A DNA stretch of 64,000 nt from Sciurus carolinensis (Eukaryota > Chordata > Mammalia > Rodentia > Sciuridae): assembly GCF_902686445.1 (NCBI RefSeq), contig NC_062219.1, positions 113,399,160 through 113,463,159 of the forward strand. Direction: 5' to 3'. Shown piece by piece: positions 12,601 to 23,916 of the stretch. Every line of letters starts with the position of its first letter. Within the stretch, counting starts at the first letter, position 1. Under the pieces are notes generated by a model. It was not told the DNA's origin and ran no database searches. It saw only the letters and a program-made list of their open reading frames with translations. Position numbers and translations under genes: made by a program.

Positions 12601-15296
12601 TTTTTTTTTTTTTTTTAAATCTCTCATCCCTCCTTATTCCTGGTTATTCCTTTGCTTTCCCTCTCATGGGATTCTTATTCAAAATCCCTGGCCTTAAACT
12701 CCCTGCACATGAAGACCAGGTCTCCCAGAAAGCAGAGAGCAGGGGAATTGGCAGCACCACCCTTCTTGGATCCCAGGAAACCCCGAATTTGACCAGGAGT
12801 GTCCCAGGTCCCCAAGCTGTGGAATCCAGCTTTCCTAACATTTTGAACTCAAAGTTCTTTCAAGGAAGTCCCACCACATATGCTGTCCGGTACCTGGCCA
12901 CCCCTTCTGGCCTCCTTCGCAGCACAGTGCCAAAAATTCCACCCCTGGGGCTCAGCAGAGTCTCCTGTATCTTCACGGAATTCCCTGTCCCAGGGCAGAC
13001 AGGCCAGGCGAGAACTCAGCCTGGGCCTATTTCATCCTGGCAGGGGTTACCAGGAACAGGGGAGGAGGGGCGGGGGCTAGAGGGTGCAGGGGAGACCCTC
13101 TGTCTGCTTATGTAATTGCGCCAAGGAGGGGGAGGGCCGCGCTCTGCAGAGCGAGCGCCTGGCTGGTTGTCATGTGAAGGAACCTGATATGAACGACACT
13201 TTCCTCCTCTGCTTCCTGCCCTGCCTTTTTGTTCTTTGTATCGTGAATTGTATGAATAGAGGGGCCTCATACTTGGAGTTATTTTTACAAGGTCTCCTCT
13301 CTGCTTCAGATGACTCAGAGCTGGGCCTCTCTTCTAGATGTTCCTTGGGAAGCACTGGGGAGAAGCTGAGCCCCAGGCCATCTCGGGGTCAGGAGTGGCT
13401 GTCCCGGCACTCCACCCCTCCTGGCTTTTCTTTCTGTCTTGCGGCCGGGTGTCCAGTGGAGGAAGGAAGAAAGGGCTGGAAGGAAGGCCTTGCTGAAGGC
13501 AGACCCAGCTCGGTTCCCCTCTCTGTCCTGCCAGCCCTGCCTTTTCTCACCATCTTTTTCTGCTTCAGCAGAAACACCAGCCCAGGCTGGAGATGAGCAG
13601 GGGATGCTGGCCCCCAGGTCAACACTGTAAGCTATGGGTGACAAGAGGGGTTTGCAGGCCCGCAGAGGCTAGTGGTTCTAATCTAAAGGCAAGGAAATGA
13701 TCTGGGCAGTGGCCTCCAGGCACTGAGAAAAAGAAAAATTAGTGGAACTTACTTCCTGTGTGGGACCTCAATGCCATGTGTTGCTGGAGGCAAAGAGCTG
13801 CCTCCATAGGCAGTGGTGGGCTCTTGTCCCCATAGGCAATGGTGGGCTCTTGTCCCCATAGGCAATGGTGGGCTCTTGTCCCCATAGGCAATGGTGGGCT
13901 CTTGTCCCCATAGGCAATGGTGGGGCTCTTGTCTACTCCAGAAGGTGCATGTGCGCACATGGACCACAAATGGTCACCCCAGTCAACACAACTGTCATCT
14001 GTTGGACTTACCATGACCAGTGTGGGGATGTGCAGGGGTGAATACTGAGGTCCAGGGAGAGCGGGTGAGTTGTCCCATGTCCTGCATTCAGGACGAGGCA
14101 CCAGGAGGTTATTCCCCTGTAAATCTGATGACTCCGTGGCCCTGTGTTGCCCTGAAACCTCAGAAACCACAGGAGTTGAGGCCCCCGGTGCTCTTACAGA
14201 ACCCTCCCCAGCAATCTTTGGATGCAGCTGTGGTGCCGTCTTTCTGGGAGAGGCAGCCTCCAGCTGCTGGGCCCATCCATCTGCTGCCCAACCAACCATC
14301 CTGGCAAGAGCGACACCAGGACGGCCGCGCACACTGCTCTCCTCCTGGCACGATTGGGGGCTGTGCCCTGTTCCTCTTGGTGCTCCACCCTAGCCCCTGA
14401 CGCCCTTTCCTGCTCTCTGCACGTCCTCACCTTAAAACCCGAGGCTGATGGGAAAGGTTTCAAGTTGATCCTTTGAAATGCAGAATGCGTTTTCCTATAG
14501 AAGTCGCTTGAACACGGTGCTTGGCTTCCCCATGATATATCTGAAATAGAATATTAATAGCATTGACCAAGTAGAGAATAAGTGTTAATATTAATGATTT
14601 GGTTAATTAATTAACGATAAGCCATCACCATCTACTGCCAGGAAGTCTGCAGCAGCCTCGTAACTGGTCTTGCCTTTAACGCCCTTGCCCTCCTGTCGTT
14701 TGTTCTCCGTGGGAAGTTCATCAGACGCAAGCTCTTCTCTGTCCACAGTCCCCCATGGCTCCCTGGCCCCACCTTGCTGACTTCACCCCTTCCCAAGCTC
14801 ATTCCTCAAAAGGCCTCAGCATACTCTTGTTTCTCTGCCTGCGACTTTCTCCCCTTCCCCCGTCACCTAGTTCAGTCTTAGGTCTCTACCCAGATGTCAC
14901 CTTCTCAGGTGACCTCAGATAGACCCCACCCATCCCCATCACGCCTCTGTCCCCTTAAACTGACTCATTTTTCTTCATAACACTGTTGTGTTTGCTTGCT
15001 CGTGTACTGTTGCTCTCCTCCCCTGGAATATTGTTTATTGCTGTTTCCAATACTAGAAGGGCATCCAACATGTAATAGGTGCTCAGTAATTACTTTCCAG
15101 TGAATCCATGAGTGATATGTCTGCACCTGACCTGCAGCAGTGTATGATTTCTATGCAGAAGTTACTACGCATTCTACACCCCGATGCCAAAAATGAATTT
15201 CATTCTCTCCTAGTCCTTGGGATTTGAGTGTAGGAATTTCATTTTAGTAATGAACTCATCGATTACTCTGGAAACCAGGACTTCTTTCTATGCATT
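12601..15296. other. Unique intron-like sequence with one minisatellite
   Basis: No supportable gene. The stretch 12990-13180 is moderately GC-rich with a few CpGs (ccgcgctctgcagagcg) but has no exon signature I can defend. The minisatellite at 13805-13934 produces a repetitive chance frame on the minus strand. Confidence 0.55.
13805..13934 (+). repeat. 26-bp minisatellite, five copies
   Basis: The unit cataggcaatggtgggctcttgtccc begins at 13805, 13831, 13857, 13883 and 13909. Copies 2-4 appear identical; the first has caGtgg and the last has an extra G and a diverged end. Such homogeneity suggests recent expansion and likely length polymorphism. Confidence 0.95.
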
Positions 15297-15711
15297 TGTT
15301 AAGGTTTGGATGTGAGGTGTCCCCCAAAAGTTCACATGTGAGACAATGCAGGAAGGTTCAGAGGAGAAATGATTGGGTTGTAAGAGTCTTAACCCAATCA
15401 GTGAATTAATCTCTGATGGGATTAATTGAAGTGGTAGGGTGAGGCTGGAAGAGATTGGAATTGGGGCGTGACTTTGGGGTATATATTTTGTATCTGGAGA
15501 GTGGAGACTCTCTGCTTCCTGATGGTGTGAGCTGCCTCCCTCTGCCATGCTCTTCCACCATGATGTTCTGCCTCACCTGGAGCCCCAAGGAATGGAGCTG
15601 ACCTTTGGTGGACTAAGACCTCTGAAATCATGAACCCCTAAATCTTTTCTCATCTACAATCATTCTGGTCAGATCTTTAGTCACAGTGGCCAAAAAAGGC
15701 TGACTAAAACA
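15297..15711 (+). mobile_element. MaLR-type solo LTR
   Basis: Runs from TGttaaggtttggatgtg to gactaaaaCA, the TG...CA boundaries expected of an LTR. It has the MaLR-like order of motifs: gtcccccaaaagttc near the start, tgtgagctgcctccctctgcc in the middle. It is the same family as 44951-45398, in the opposite orientation. No internal region is attached, and the 5-bp flanks do not match. Confidence 0.75.
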
Positions 15712-15781
15712 CATGGCTAGTGCAACAGAAGAACTGAGTTTAATTTTAATTTAAATAGCCAGTCGTTGTCTCTAGACCAGT

Positions 15782-15925
15782 GATGGCCACACTTCAATGT
15801 GCACATGAATTACTCAGTGGGTAACAGAGTCTGAGTTAGCAAACTTGGGGTGAGGACGACAAGTTTCTGTAAATCCCTGGGGGATACTGAGGCTGCTGGT
15901 CTGAAGACCACACTTTGAGTGAAAT
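15782..15925. mobile_element. MER5-like hAT relic
   Basis: Terminal sequences (gatggccacacttcaatg and gaagaccacactttgagtg) form an imperfect inverted pair with MER5-like interior text. Old and diverged. Confidence 0.55.
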
Positions 15926-15959
15926 GGTCTTGATCTCTAAGGAGCATTTTTGTGCATAT

Positions 15960-16266
15960 AGGTTGAGTCTTCCTTACCTGAAAAGTTTGGGACCAGAAGT
16001 GTTTTGAATTTCAAATGTTTTTTGGAATATTTACATATACATAATGAGATATCTTGGGAATGCGACCCAAGTATAAACACAAAATTTGTTTCATATGCAT
16101 TTTATACAAAGGACCTTAAAACAGTTCTATACAATATTTTTAAATGACTTTGTACATGAAACAAAATTTTTTGGTATGGAATTTTCCATTTGCAGGTTCT
16201 TTGGTAACCCCAAAGTTTGGGATTTCAAGTCATTTCAGATTTTTCAGATTAGGGATGCTTGACCTT
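15960..16266. mobile_element. Tigger-group-like DNA transposon relic with inverted termini
   Basis: The left terminus aggttgagtcttcc pairs imperfectly with the reverse complement of the right terminus gggatgcttgacct. The interior (gggaccagaagtgtttt, tttggaatatttacatatac) matches a widespread mammalian non-autonomous family. No transposase frame is present. Confidence 0.7.
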
Positions 16267-16371
16267 TTTAATACAGAAATGACATTTCTGGCACCTGGAA
16301 GAGCTTGTTAAGGGTCAAATTGGTGTAGTGTAGAATGATGGAAAAAATCCATCATTTACCACTTCACCACT

Positions 16372-16570
16372 GTGAAGTCAGACAGATATTGGTTTGAATC
16401 TGTTGTTAATCAGCTGTGTGCCTGGGCAGTTAACTTAACCTCTCTGAGCCTCAATCTCCTCAGCTGTAAAATAGAACAGAGTGCATTCCTACCTTGCCCT
16501 GGGATATTGAGACTGTGTAAAGCACCAAGGCTAGTGCCTCACACACACAGGGTACTCGGTAAATAGCAAT
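16372..16570 (+). mobile_element. MIR SINE
   Basis: Contains the MIR core order: cagctgtgtgcctgggca, then cttaacctctctgagcctca, then cctcagctgtaaaat. An ancient mammalian element. Confidence 0.8.
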
Positions 16571-16688
16571 AGTTTTTATTCACTTGTCTAAAGTAAAAGC
16601 ACTTTTTCCTGCCTTTTGGACTGTGTCTGGGAACCAACGACTCATCCCAGAATCAAGTAGAATGTTCTTTTAAAACACAGCACCCTAT

Positions 16689-16807
16689 GGGCCTGGGGTT
16701 GTAGCCCAATGGTAGAGCGTTTGCCTAGCATGTGTGAGGCACTGAATTTGATCCTCGGCACCACATAATAAATAAAGTTTTTATGTCCATCTTAAAAACA
16801 ACAAAAA
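16689..16807 (+). mobile_element. ID-type SINE, tailed lineage
   Basis: ID body with ttgcctagcatgtgtgagg, followed by the caccacataataaataaa / tgtccatctt tail that marks the second ID lineage in this window. The boxes are diverged and no clear duplication is seen. Confidence 0.88.
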
Positions 16808-16988
16808 CAGGTCCCTGCACCCAGCCCAGGACCTAATCAGTTTCTCATGGTGGGGACCAAGAAGCTTCATTCATTTTTCTAAACTTGAGGTAAAATTCAC
16901 ATAGCATAAAATTAATAGTTAACTATCTTAAAGGACACAAGTATGCATTCACAGAACTGTGCAGTGTCATCTCAGCCTCGTTCTAAGG

Positions 16989-17203
16989 CTTTTTTTTTTT
17001 TTTTTTTTTTTTTTGGTGCCAGGGATTGAACCCAGGAGCCCTTAACCACTGAGCCACACCCCCAGCCCTTTTTCATATTTTATTTCAAGACAGCAAGGCC
17101 CTAAGCAACTAAGTTGCTGAGGCTGGCTTTGAACTTGGGATTCTCCTGCCTCAGCCTCCAGAGTAGCTGGGATCATAGGCATGTGCCACCACCTGGCCCC
17201 AAG
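16989..17203 (-). mobile_element. Dimeric B1-dID SINE
   Basis: About 25 T, ID-like half (ggattgaacccaggag), then B1 half (aggctggctttgaacttg, gcctcagcctcc). Reverse orientation. Confidence 0.92.
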
Positions 17204-17309
17204 GCATCTTCATCTCCTGGGAAGGAAACCCCTGACTGTTCAGCTGTCACTTTCCATTCCCTTCCCCAGCCCCTGGCAACCACTGATGTGCTTTCCCTCT
17301 CTGTGGACT

Positions 17310-17640
17310 TGCCTACTCTGAAAGTTCCAGATAAGAGGAATCATACGAGAATACAACCCTTTGTTTTCGACTTCTTTCACTTAGCACAATGTTTTCAAGG
17401 TTCATCCATGTCTTAGCATATGCCAGTATTTGGTTCCTTTTTTTGGCTGAAAAGCATTCCATTGTGTGTCCATTCATCAGTTAGTAGACATTTGGATCAT
17501 TTCCACCTTTTTAGCTACCGTGACTAATAACTGCTAGCAGCATCTGTGAACAAGTTTTTGCTTAAGAACCGGTTTCCAGTTCTTGGGAGCATATGCCTAG
17601 GGCAGAATTGCTGGGTCATGTGTGTTCGCCATTCACATCA
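17310..17640 (-). mobile_element. Ancient L1M fragment
   Basis: Reads like the reversed 3' part of old L1 (cttagcacaatgttttcaag, ttcatccatg, gcattccattgtgtg, gggcagaattgctgggtc). Strongly diverged. The ID SINE at 17665 sits just beyond it. Confidence 0.65.
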
Positions 17641-17664
17641 AACCAGTGCTGGTTTCCTTTCTTT

Positions 17665-17759
17665 TTTTTTTTTTTTTTTTTTTGCGGTGCTGGGGATTTG
17701 AACCCAGGGCCTTATGCTTGCAAGGCAAGCACTCTACCAACTGAGCTATATCCCCAGCC
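17665..17759 (-). mobile_element. ID-type SINE with target-site duplication
   Basis: Reverse ID body with poly-T start. A 16-bp duplication, ctggtttcctttcttt, is present at 17649-17664 and 17760-17775, so the insertion point is exact. Confidence 0.93.
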
Positions 17760-18630
17760 CTGGTTTCCTTTCTTTGGCTATGGCCAGTCCAGCGGTGTGA
17801 AGGGTGTGAAGCAGGTGTGAAGCAGGTGTGCAGTACCCTCTCCATGGACACTAAATTTGGAGCAGTGTGGCTTTAAGGAGAGCTCACACTTCCTTTAGTT
17901 GTCTGAGCCTACTTCTCCCAGGGTCCTGGGACTTGCTCTAGCAGGGTCCTTGGGCTGGGAATGGGCCAGGGACCTGGAATTATTACTTTGTGTGTGTTAA
18001 TAGCAGATTTCTTTTTCACACATTCACCCCTCCCCTCTAGTGAGGGGGACCTGGTAGGAAGGGTCAGCGCCCTCTTGACCTGTCCTCAGAAGGTCTGGTC
18101 TTTGAGATGGTCCTTGCTTGAGAAAGTTGCCCCACTCCAATGCCTCATGGAGAGTTTCTGGGAAATGCCTCCACCTGTCCACCTGGGGATGGCCTGGAAG
18201 GCCTGTCCCAGTCTGAACTGCCTTTGAACTCTCCTGTTTTGATAAAATTTAATGTGAAATTGTAAGTGTTACTACGTAGAATAGCCAGACTTACTCTAAT
18301 TAAACATTAGAGATAAAAGATATTTCAGTAAATGCGTCAGGACAGTCTTGTGGTTCTGAGGGTGACGGTGATTAGCCAGGGTAAGGAGACAGAGGAGTGC
18401 TGGGGGAGGGGCCGTATGGGAGCACCTAATGAAAGGAGTAGTATTCCTTGTTAACAATGAGGATTTTGTTTCCCTCTTCCAGAATTTCCTCAAAATTAAT
18501 CTCTGGGGTGGAAAACAGCATCTAAGTGATACATTGTATGCACGAGCAAAGGCAGCAAGGTCCTCCTGTAACTCCCTGAGCCACTACAGGCTGCTATAGG
18601 ACACAAGCCAAGTCCCCTTCTTTAAGTTAG

Positions 18631-18745
18631 CAGTTCTCAGCCGTGGCCACAGTACAGCCACCTGGCAAGCTCCGAACACGCTGGTTGAACAGGTTTGTGG
18701 TATGACCCAGGCATCTGCCTTAAAGCTCCCCAGATGAATCTGAGG
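18631..18745. mobile_element. MER5-like hAT relic
   Basis: Starts cagttctcagccgtggc and carries gacccaggcatctgcc and aaagctccccagatgaatct, the MER5 pattern. Old and truncated. Confidence 0.65.
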
Positions 18746-18774
18746 TGCCATTAGGACAGAGAAGTGCCATGCTG

Positions 18775-19100
18775 GGCCAGAGGACAGTGGTGAACAATAT
18801 GTGGCATAGCTCTTGCCCTGTCAGAGCTTATGGCCCAAATGGGGTGACCAACTGGTTAATTCCATAAATAACTAATTGCAACTATGATAAGTGCTGCTGC
18901 CCACTTTCAGGGGGTTGAAGACATCTCACTGAAGCTATAACCTGAAAGATGAACAGAGGTTAATGAGAGAGCTAGGAAAGGAACATCCCAGCTAGAGAAG
19001 CCAGCATCAGCAAAGGTCCTGGGGTAGAAAGAGCTTCAAGTATCTCAAGATGTGAAAGACAAGCTGGTCAGAGTTGTGAGCAAGGTGGGAGGCTTGAGGT
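18775..19100 (+). mobile_element. L2 LINE 3' fragment
   Basis: Shows the L2 3' pattern: losses and gains around gagcttatggcccaaatg, ataactaattgcaactatg, then gaaaggaacatcccagct and gcaaaggtcctggggtag. Confidence 0.6.
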
Positions 19101-19417
19101 TAAGAACAGAGTGTGACTGTCATTCACTGTTGGCCTGTGATGATTCCATCTGACAAACTCCAGATATTTGAGAGGATCTGATATTGATGTGAAAGGCCTA
19201 AGCGTTTGTGTTCTGGAATGAGCAGATGCAGGAAGACTGGAAGTGGTCTACCTGTGTGTCATGGTGGCCCAGCTGGGGCCCTTTTCCTCTAGTGCATGAA
19301 AATTGTTCTTTTCTCAGTTTCTCTGGAGTAAGGTAGGCTACAGCATCAAAAGAAGAGAGATGCTGAGTTTCCTTCGCATTTAAAAGTTTCTGGGTCTCCC
19401 TTGAACATTTACATGTC

Positions 19418-19690
19418 CATGCCAGGCACACCTGTAATCCCAGCAGCTTGGGAAGCTGAGGCAGGAGGGTCGCAAGTTAGAGCCAGCTTCAGCTACTTAT
19501 GGAGGCTCTGGGCAACTTAGCAAGACCCTGTCTCAAAAAATAAAAAGACCCCATTTGTTTACAATGAATCAAAATAAATAAATTATTTTTAAAAATAAAT
19601 AAAATAAAATAAATGAAAAGGGCTAGAGATGTGGCTCAGTGGTTAAGCAACCCTGGGTTCAATCCCTGGTACCAGAAAAAAAAAAAATTC
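19418..19690 (+). mobile_element. Dimeric B1-dID SINE with expanded linker
   Basis: B1 half (cacctgtaatcccagcagc, aagaccctgtctcaaaa), then an unusually long A/T-rich linker with aataaata runs (about 19540-19615), then the ID half (gatgtggctcagtgg, gggttcaatccc) and a poly-A tail. Possible duplication atgtccat at both ends. Confidence 0.88.
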
Positions 19691-20134
19691 AATGTCCATC
19701 CTTCCGTCATCTCCACAGAGGAGCACTCAGTTGACAGAGGGCTTGGTCCCCACGTGCCTGGAGTCTGAGATTTCTCATTGCATCAATCACTGTCAGCACT
19801 GTTTCGTAGATGCTCTGTAGATCCTGTTTCACATTTAATTCTTTCTCCTCCTCGTTGTTTTTAACCTCCCGCACCACGACTCCTTTTCCTTTTTAAAATC
19901 TGTGCCAGTTTCTAATTTATGGTGGGTGGCGTGGAGGGAACTCTTCGCGCTTCATTTGGTCCTGCTTCCCCTCTCAGAAGCCCATGGTGTGTATCCTGTG
20001 GCCGACACCCACCCCGGCTGGTGGGAAGTGAGCTGTTCTTTTCATTTCGGCAGTCTTGCTGCTCAAGGGAACCCTTCGTCTTTGATTTGAGCTTCTGTGT
20101 ACCTGGCTTTTAAATTTATTTGTTTTATTTATTT

Positions 20135-20195
20135 GTTCGCAGTGCTGGGGATGGAACCCAGGGCCTCCCGCGTGCCAGGCCCTGCTCTGCCTGTT
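20135..20195 (-). mobile_element. ID-type SINE fragment
   Basis: Contains gtgctggggatggaacccag and gggcctcccgcgtgccaggc, a shortened reverse ID body. The A-box end is missing. Confidence 0.55.
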
Positions 20196-20449
20196 TCTGT
20201 ATGTTGATTTTTTCCCTCCCTGAGACCCTTCCTTTCTCCTTATCTCTAACAGCAGTGGAGTATGTGAGGGAGTCTTTGTCACCGCCATTGTGCAGAAGGG
20301 AAACTGAGACTCGGACAGCAGTGTAGAGGGGGGAAGATTGGGCCTTGCCTGGTGGCTTGCAGGCTGTGGGCCCTTGGAGTCAGACAGCCTTCCAGGGAGT
20401 TTCCTCAGTGGTCATGGTCACAGTGGTGGGAAGATGAGCAAGACTCCCC

Positions 20450-20610
20450 TAATGAGGTGTGGCAGTGGGGTAGAGAGAAAGGACTTTGGACTTCAAGTCA
20501 GTTAGTTTTGTGGCCTTGGGCAAGTCACTGGGCCTCGGTTTCCTCACCTGTAAAACAGTAATCCCCATGGTGATTCTGCAAGATTGTTTTAGCTGTTTGA
20601 GGCCCTATCT
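20450..20610 (+). mobile_element. MIR SINE
   Basis: MIR core text: ttgtggccttgggcaagtca, then cctcggtttcctcacctgta. Ancient element. Confidence 0.75.
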
Positions 20611-22931
20611 GAGAAGTCCCGGCGCCATGCCTGGCCTGAATTACGCCTTCAGAATGTGTTAACTGTTCCACCTCCTCCTCTGCTTGGGATTTGGCTCTTT
20701 GTGCAGGAGACCCTGGTCACGAGTAAGGGAGCTGGAGCTAGAACTGGAGCCCAAGTGTTCCAGCCCTGAGCTCCTGGGTGGGGCACTCTGGAATCCCCCA
20801 GGTGGTATCTGGATTGCTCTGGGATCTGTCGGTACAGTGACTGAGGATGCTTGAGGGTGGAGACCAAGAAATGGTGAGTCATCAGGATCCCTGGTCAGTG
20901 ATGTGTGGCCCCTCGCCCTGACTGGGCCGTCCTTTGGGTTCCTGATGATTTTCACATGGAAGGAGACACATGGCTGCACATGGAAGAGGGAGAAAATTAA
21001 CAATTATCGCCCTAGGTAACTTCTTGGGTACCTTTAAAACAACAAAAAACAAACAGAAAACAAATGTATTAATGCCTGTCTTGACTACCACAGTGATTGG
21101 AGTATGAGGTAAGATCAGGAACCGGCGTGATCTTATGAAGGGCCTTCCTTCATGGGAAAGCCGTCATGCTCCTGCCTGTCACAGGTCCTTTGCACAGGCT
21201 GTCCATGGTGCCCACAGCACCCTTTCTCTCTATCCTTCCCCTCCTGCCCTCCCTTCTTTGCTTCACTAATGGAGTCTTAGGACTTAAAATAAAAACTAAC
21301 TCAGGAAAGCACACTGACCCGCTTCCATGCCGGTCTCCATTATATGTTAGGGTTATTTTAAATTTCTGATCTCTTAATGTTGACCTCCCCCACTAGACTT
21401 AAGGCCTCACGAAGGCAAGGAACACATTGGTCTCACGTGACTCTTGTATGCCTAGTGCCTTGCGCTTGCCTAGTACAAATTAGGTACCCTGTTGACTTCA
21501 GAGAGATGAATGGACCATTGAGCAGATGAATTGAGCTAGTTTTATTTTCTTTCCCTTAACTCCAGCCAATAATCTTTTCTTGTAGGAAAGGGGAATGGTA
21601 ATGATCTGTGTCTGTGTCTCTCAGGAGCATCTTTAGAAACCTTAGAGTCAAGCCCCATGCCTGACATTGGGTGAATGAGCAATAAAAGTAACTCCTGTCC
21701 ATGAGACCAGCAGTTCCAAGGAGCCTAGCCAGTTATTTTCATATGTTGAGGGTAAGGATGGTGAATTTATTCCTAAACACTAAGTCCATTCCTGTTTCTA
21801 CTCCTGCCGTGATTTGGTTCCCCAGTGAGGTCTGTGGCTCAGTTGCCAGCTACTGTATTGACTTATTTGTACATAAACAGTTTTCCCCCCATAACCTTCT
21901 CTTCCGCCAACATTCAGAGATAATGATATACAATCTTTGTAACATTACAGACACTGCTTCAAAAACATTCTGTTGCTATAGGAATGTTTGTGATGTGCTT
22001 ATCGCTAAAATTTCATGAGTAACAAACTCCAAAATTGCAGATGATTTAGTGTTTGAAGCAGGGAGAGAGTGTATGTGTGTTTGCATTAAAAACAAAAACA
22101 AAAACAAAACAAGCCTTTGAAGAGGGAAGTTTTTTTCTGCAGAGTTATCTTCTCCTCAAGTTTAAGATAAGAACTACTTAAAGACTGAGAGTTTAGAGCA
22201 GTGAGGACTTTCTCTTGAATGTCCAAATGGGTGACAATGACTTGGAGTACCTCCCTCAAGCAGTAAGGCAGTGGGCACATAAAGGCTTTTTTTCTTGGAG
22301 CTGGCTGTCGCAGACAAAGGATTTCTCAATTAAAAAAAAAAAATCATTTGTAGAGCGTTAGCAGGAACGAACACCAGCAGCCCTCTTGACATTTTGAAAA
22401 TGATTTCTTTTCTCAAATGTCCCGAGTCCATTTTAATAGGTGACTCTTTGTTCTCATATTCAGGGAGGTAGCCTAGGGTTGGGAAATCCAAGGTCAGGGC
22501 AGACAGGGCTGCAGGGACAGAGCCTCACGCTTTGTTAGCTGAACCCAGGGACTCGATGCCCTGATCCATCTCCAGACAACCCTGAGCCCCACTCCCTCAA
22601 AGTCCCTGTGAGGTTCTCCTCCCACAAAGATACCCGCTGACTATTTTCCTGTAGTCCAGAGAGTGACTTTGAAATCATTTTTATTTCTGGTTCCCTCTGA
22701 ACCAAGATACCAATCAGACATCTGAGGAAAGGTGGGCGATGTGGCACAAGTGTGTCCATGGCAGTCCTCCTTGGCTGTGACTTTGTAATGGTGCTGGTCT
22801 GGCTGCTGCCGGCCAGGCCATGATCAACCAAAGAAGTACAGACACAGAGAGCAGGCACTTAGCAACGTTCACTCTGACTTGACTCGATAGTCTGTTATAT
22901 CAAATAATAATAATTTAAAGCATGGGCTAGT

Positions 22932-23111
22932 CAGGTGTGGTGGAGTACACCTGTAATCCCAGCGACTTGGGAGACTGAGATAGGAGGATTACAAGTTTGA
23001 GGCCAGCCTCAGCAGCTTGGTCTGAAAACAGAACAAAAGAGCTGGGGTTGTAGTAAACTGGTAACACCTCTGGTTCAATCCCCAGCACCAAAACAAACAA
23101 GTGAAAAAAAG
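22932..23111 (+). mobile_element. Dimeric B1-dID SINE with target-site duplication
   Basis: B1 half (acacctgtaatcccagcg) joined to a degenerate ID half (gctggggttgtag, ggttcaatcc) and an A-rich tail. The 9-bp duplication tgggctagt is at 22923-22931 and 23112-23120. Confidence 0.92.
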
Positions 23112-23595
23112 TGGGCTAGTACTGTGTATGACTCTCTTTTCATTTTTCTATCAGTTCATTTTTATCATATTTCAGAAGCGTATTTGGCTGTGAGGGGTTA
23201 GAAATTAAAACAAAATAGACCTTCACGGTGAATGGTTTGAGAATCGCCTTGCCATGGTGCTTGTAAGCTGCTGTAGCTCTCCTACGGAACAGAGAGGGTG
23301 GTGGGTGAATTTTGAGAAATCACAGCAGTTAACAAATCACATAGTAGTGGAATGTGCGCTTTCCCCACCCTTTGGTTTCTTGGGAGCAAGCACTGCATCT
23401 AATTCATCTTGGTGGCCTATTCCTCAGTGCCCTGCCATGAAGGTCTTGGGACAGGTTTGTCCGGCGCACTCCAGTCTGAGGGGTAAGGGCAGCCTCGGGA
23501 CCTCCCTGGGCTTCCGGGTGGTATCCTTTGCAGGACAGTGGAGGCAAGCTAAGAACCAACATGAGGAAATGATCTTTCCTTCTCCTTTTCCTCAG

Positions 23596-23707
23596 ACCCA
23601 GGTCTCCTCTTCCCAGCCCAGCAGCATGAAAGCAGCATGACTGGCCAGCCGCAGGAGAAGCCCCCAGAGCCAGGCCCCCAACTCAGCCCTCTGCTTCCAA
23701 AGTCAAG
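23596..23707 (+). other. TRERF1: Candidate TRERF1 5' leader exon
   Basis: A near-uninterrupted pyrimidine tract ends in cctcag at 23590-23595, a strong acceptor. At the other end, gtcaag is followed by gtgagc at 23708, a strong donor. The 112-bp segment is unique sequence. It carries two ATGs: 23626 opens a four-residue frame ending at 23640; 23637, in good context (A at -3), stays open to the donor. Spliced to the acceptor at 53489, that second frame continues without a stop to 53636, 72 codons in all. That unplanned agreement raises the odds that the exon is real. The exon is not known to me from other species, other exons could lie between, and transcript evidence would decide. Confidence 0.45.
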
Positions 23708-23814
23708 GTGAGCTTGCCTTCCTCCCAGGAGGTGGAGGGAGTTTCAGTTTAATAAAGTCTACTGTGCTTTTGTGATCCCTTGCCATGGTGGGGTGTCCCA
23801 GGACAAGGGTAGTT

Positions 23815-23916
23815 AGTTGGGGGGGCGGGTGGCAGCCGGGGGCGTGGCCGGGCCGGGGCGGGGCGGAGAGGGGCGGGGCGGGGAGGGCTGGGGGCGTGGC
23901 CGGGGGCGGGCGCGGA
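23815..23916. promoter_or_regulatory. GC-box and CpG cluster, possible alternative promoter
   Basis: About 14 CpGs occur in roughly 100 bp within a CpG-poor region. Several GC boxes (ggggcggggc, gggggcgggt) and a duplicated 15-mer gggggcgtggccggg (23838-23852 and 23890-23904) would bind Sp1/KLF factors. The G-rich + strand could also form quadruplexes. A possible donor, tct/gtaaga, lies near 24022, so a first exon could start here and splice onward. No TATA box is seen. Promoter role is inference. Confidence 0.4.

Larger units (their letters stand above)
17776..22931. other. Intron-like sequence between repeats
   Basis: No coding exon is supported outside the repeats listed separately. The segment 21160-22420 shows no recognised element apart from L2-like text near 21380-21520. 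Confidence 0.5.

Noticed and set aside
12510..13115. 201-codon frame starting in a SINE
   Set aside because: Its first part is a reverse-oriented B1-dID SINE and the rest shows no coding character.
13800..13940. CRISPR-like array
   Set aside because: Copies are directly adjacent with no spacers; it is a minisatellite in vertebrate DNA.
13739..14332. Repetitive 197-codon minus-strand protein
   Set aside because: The repeated peptide is a by-product of the 26-bp minisatellite, whose length is not a multiple of three, so successive copies are read in different frames.
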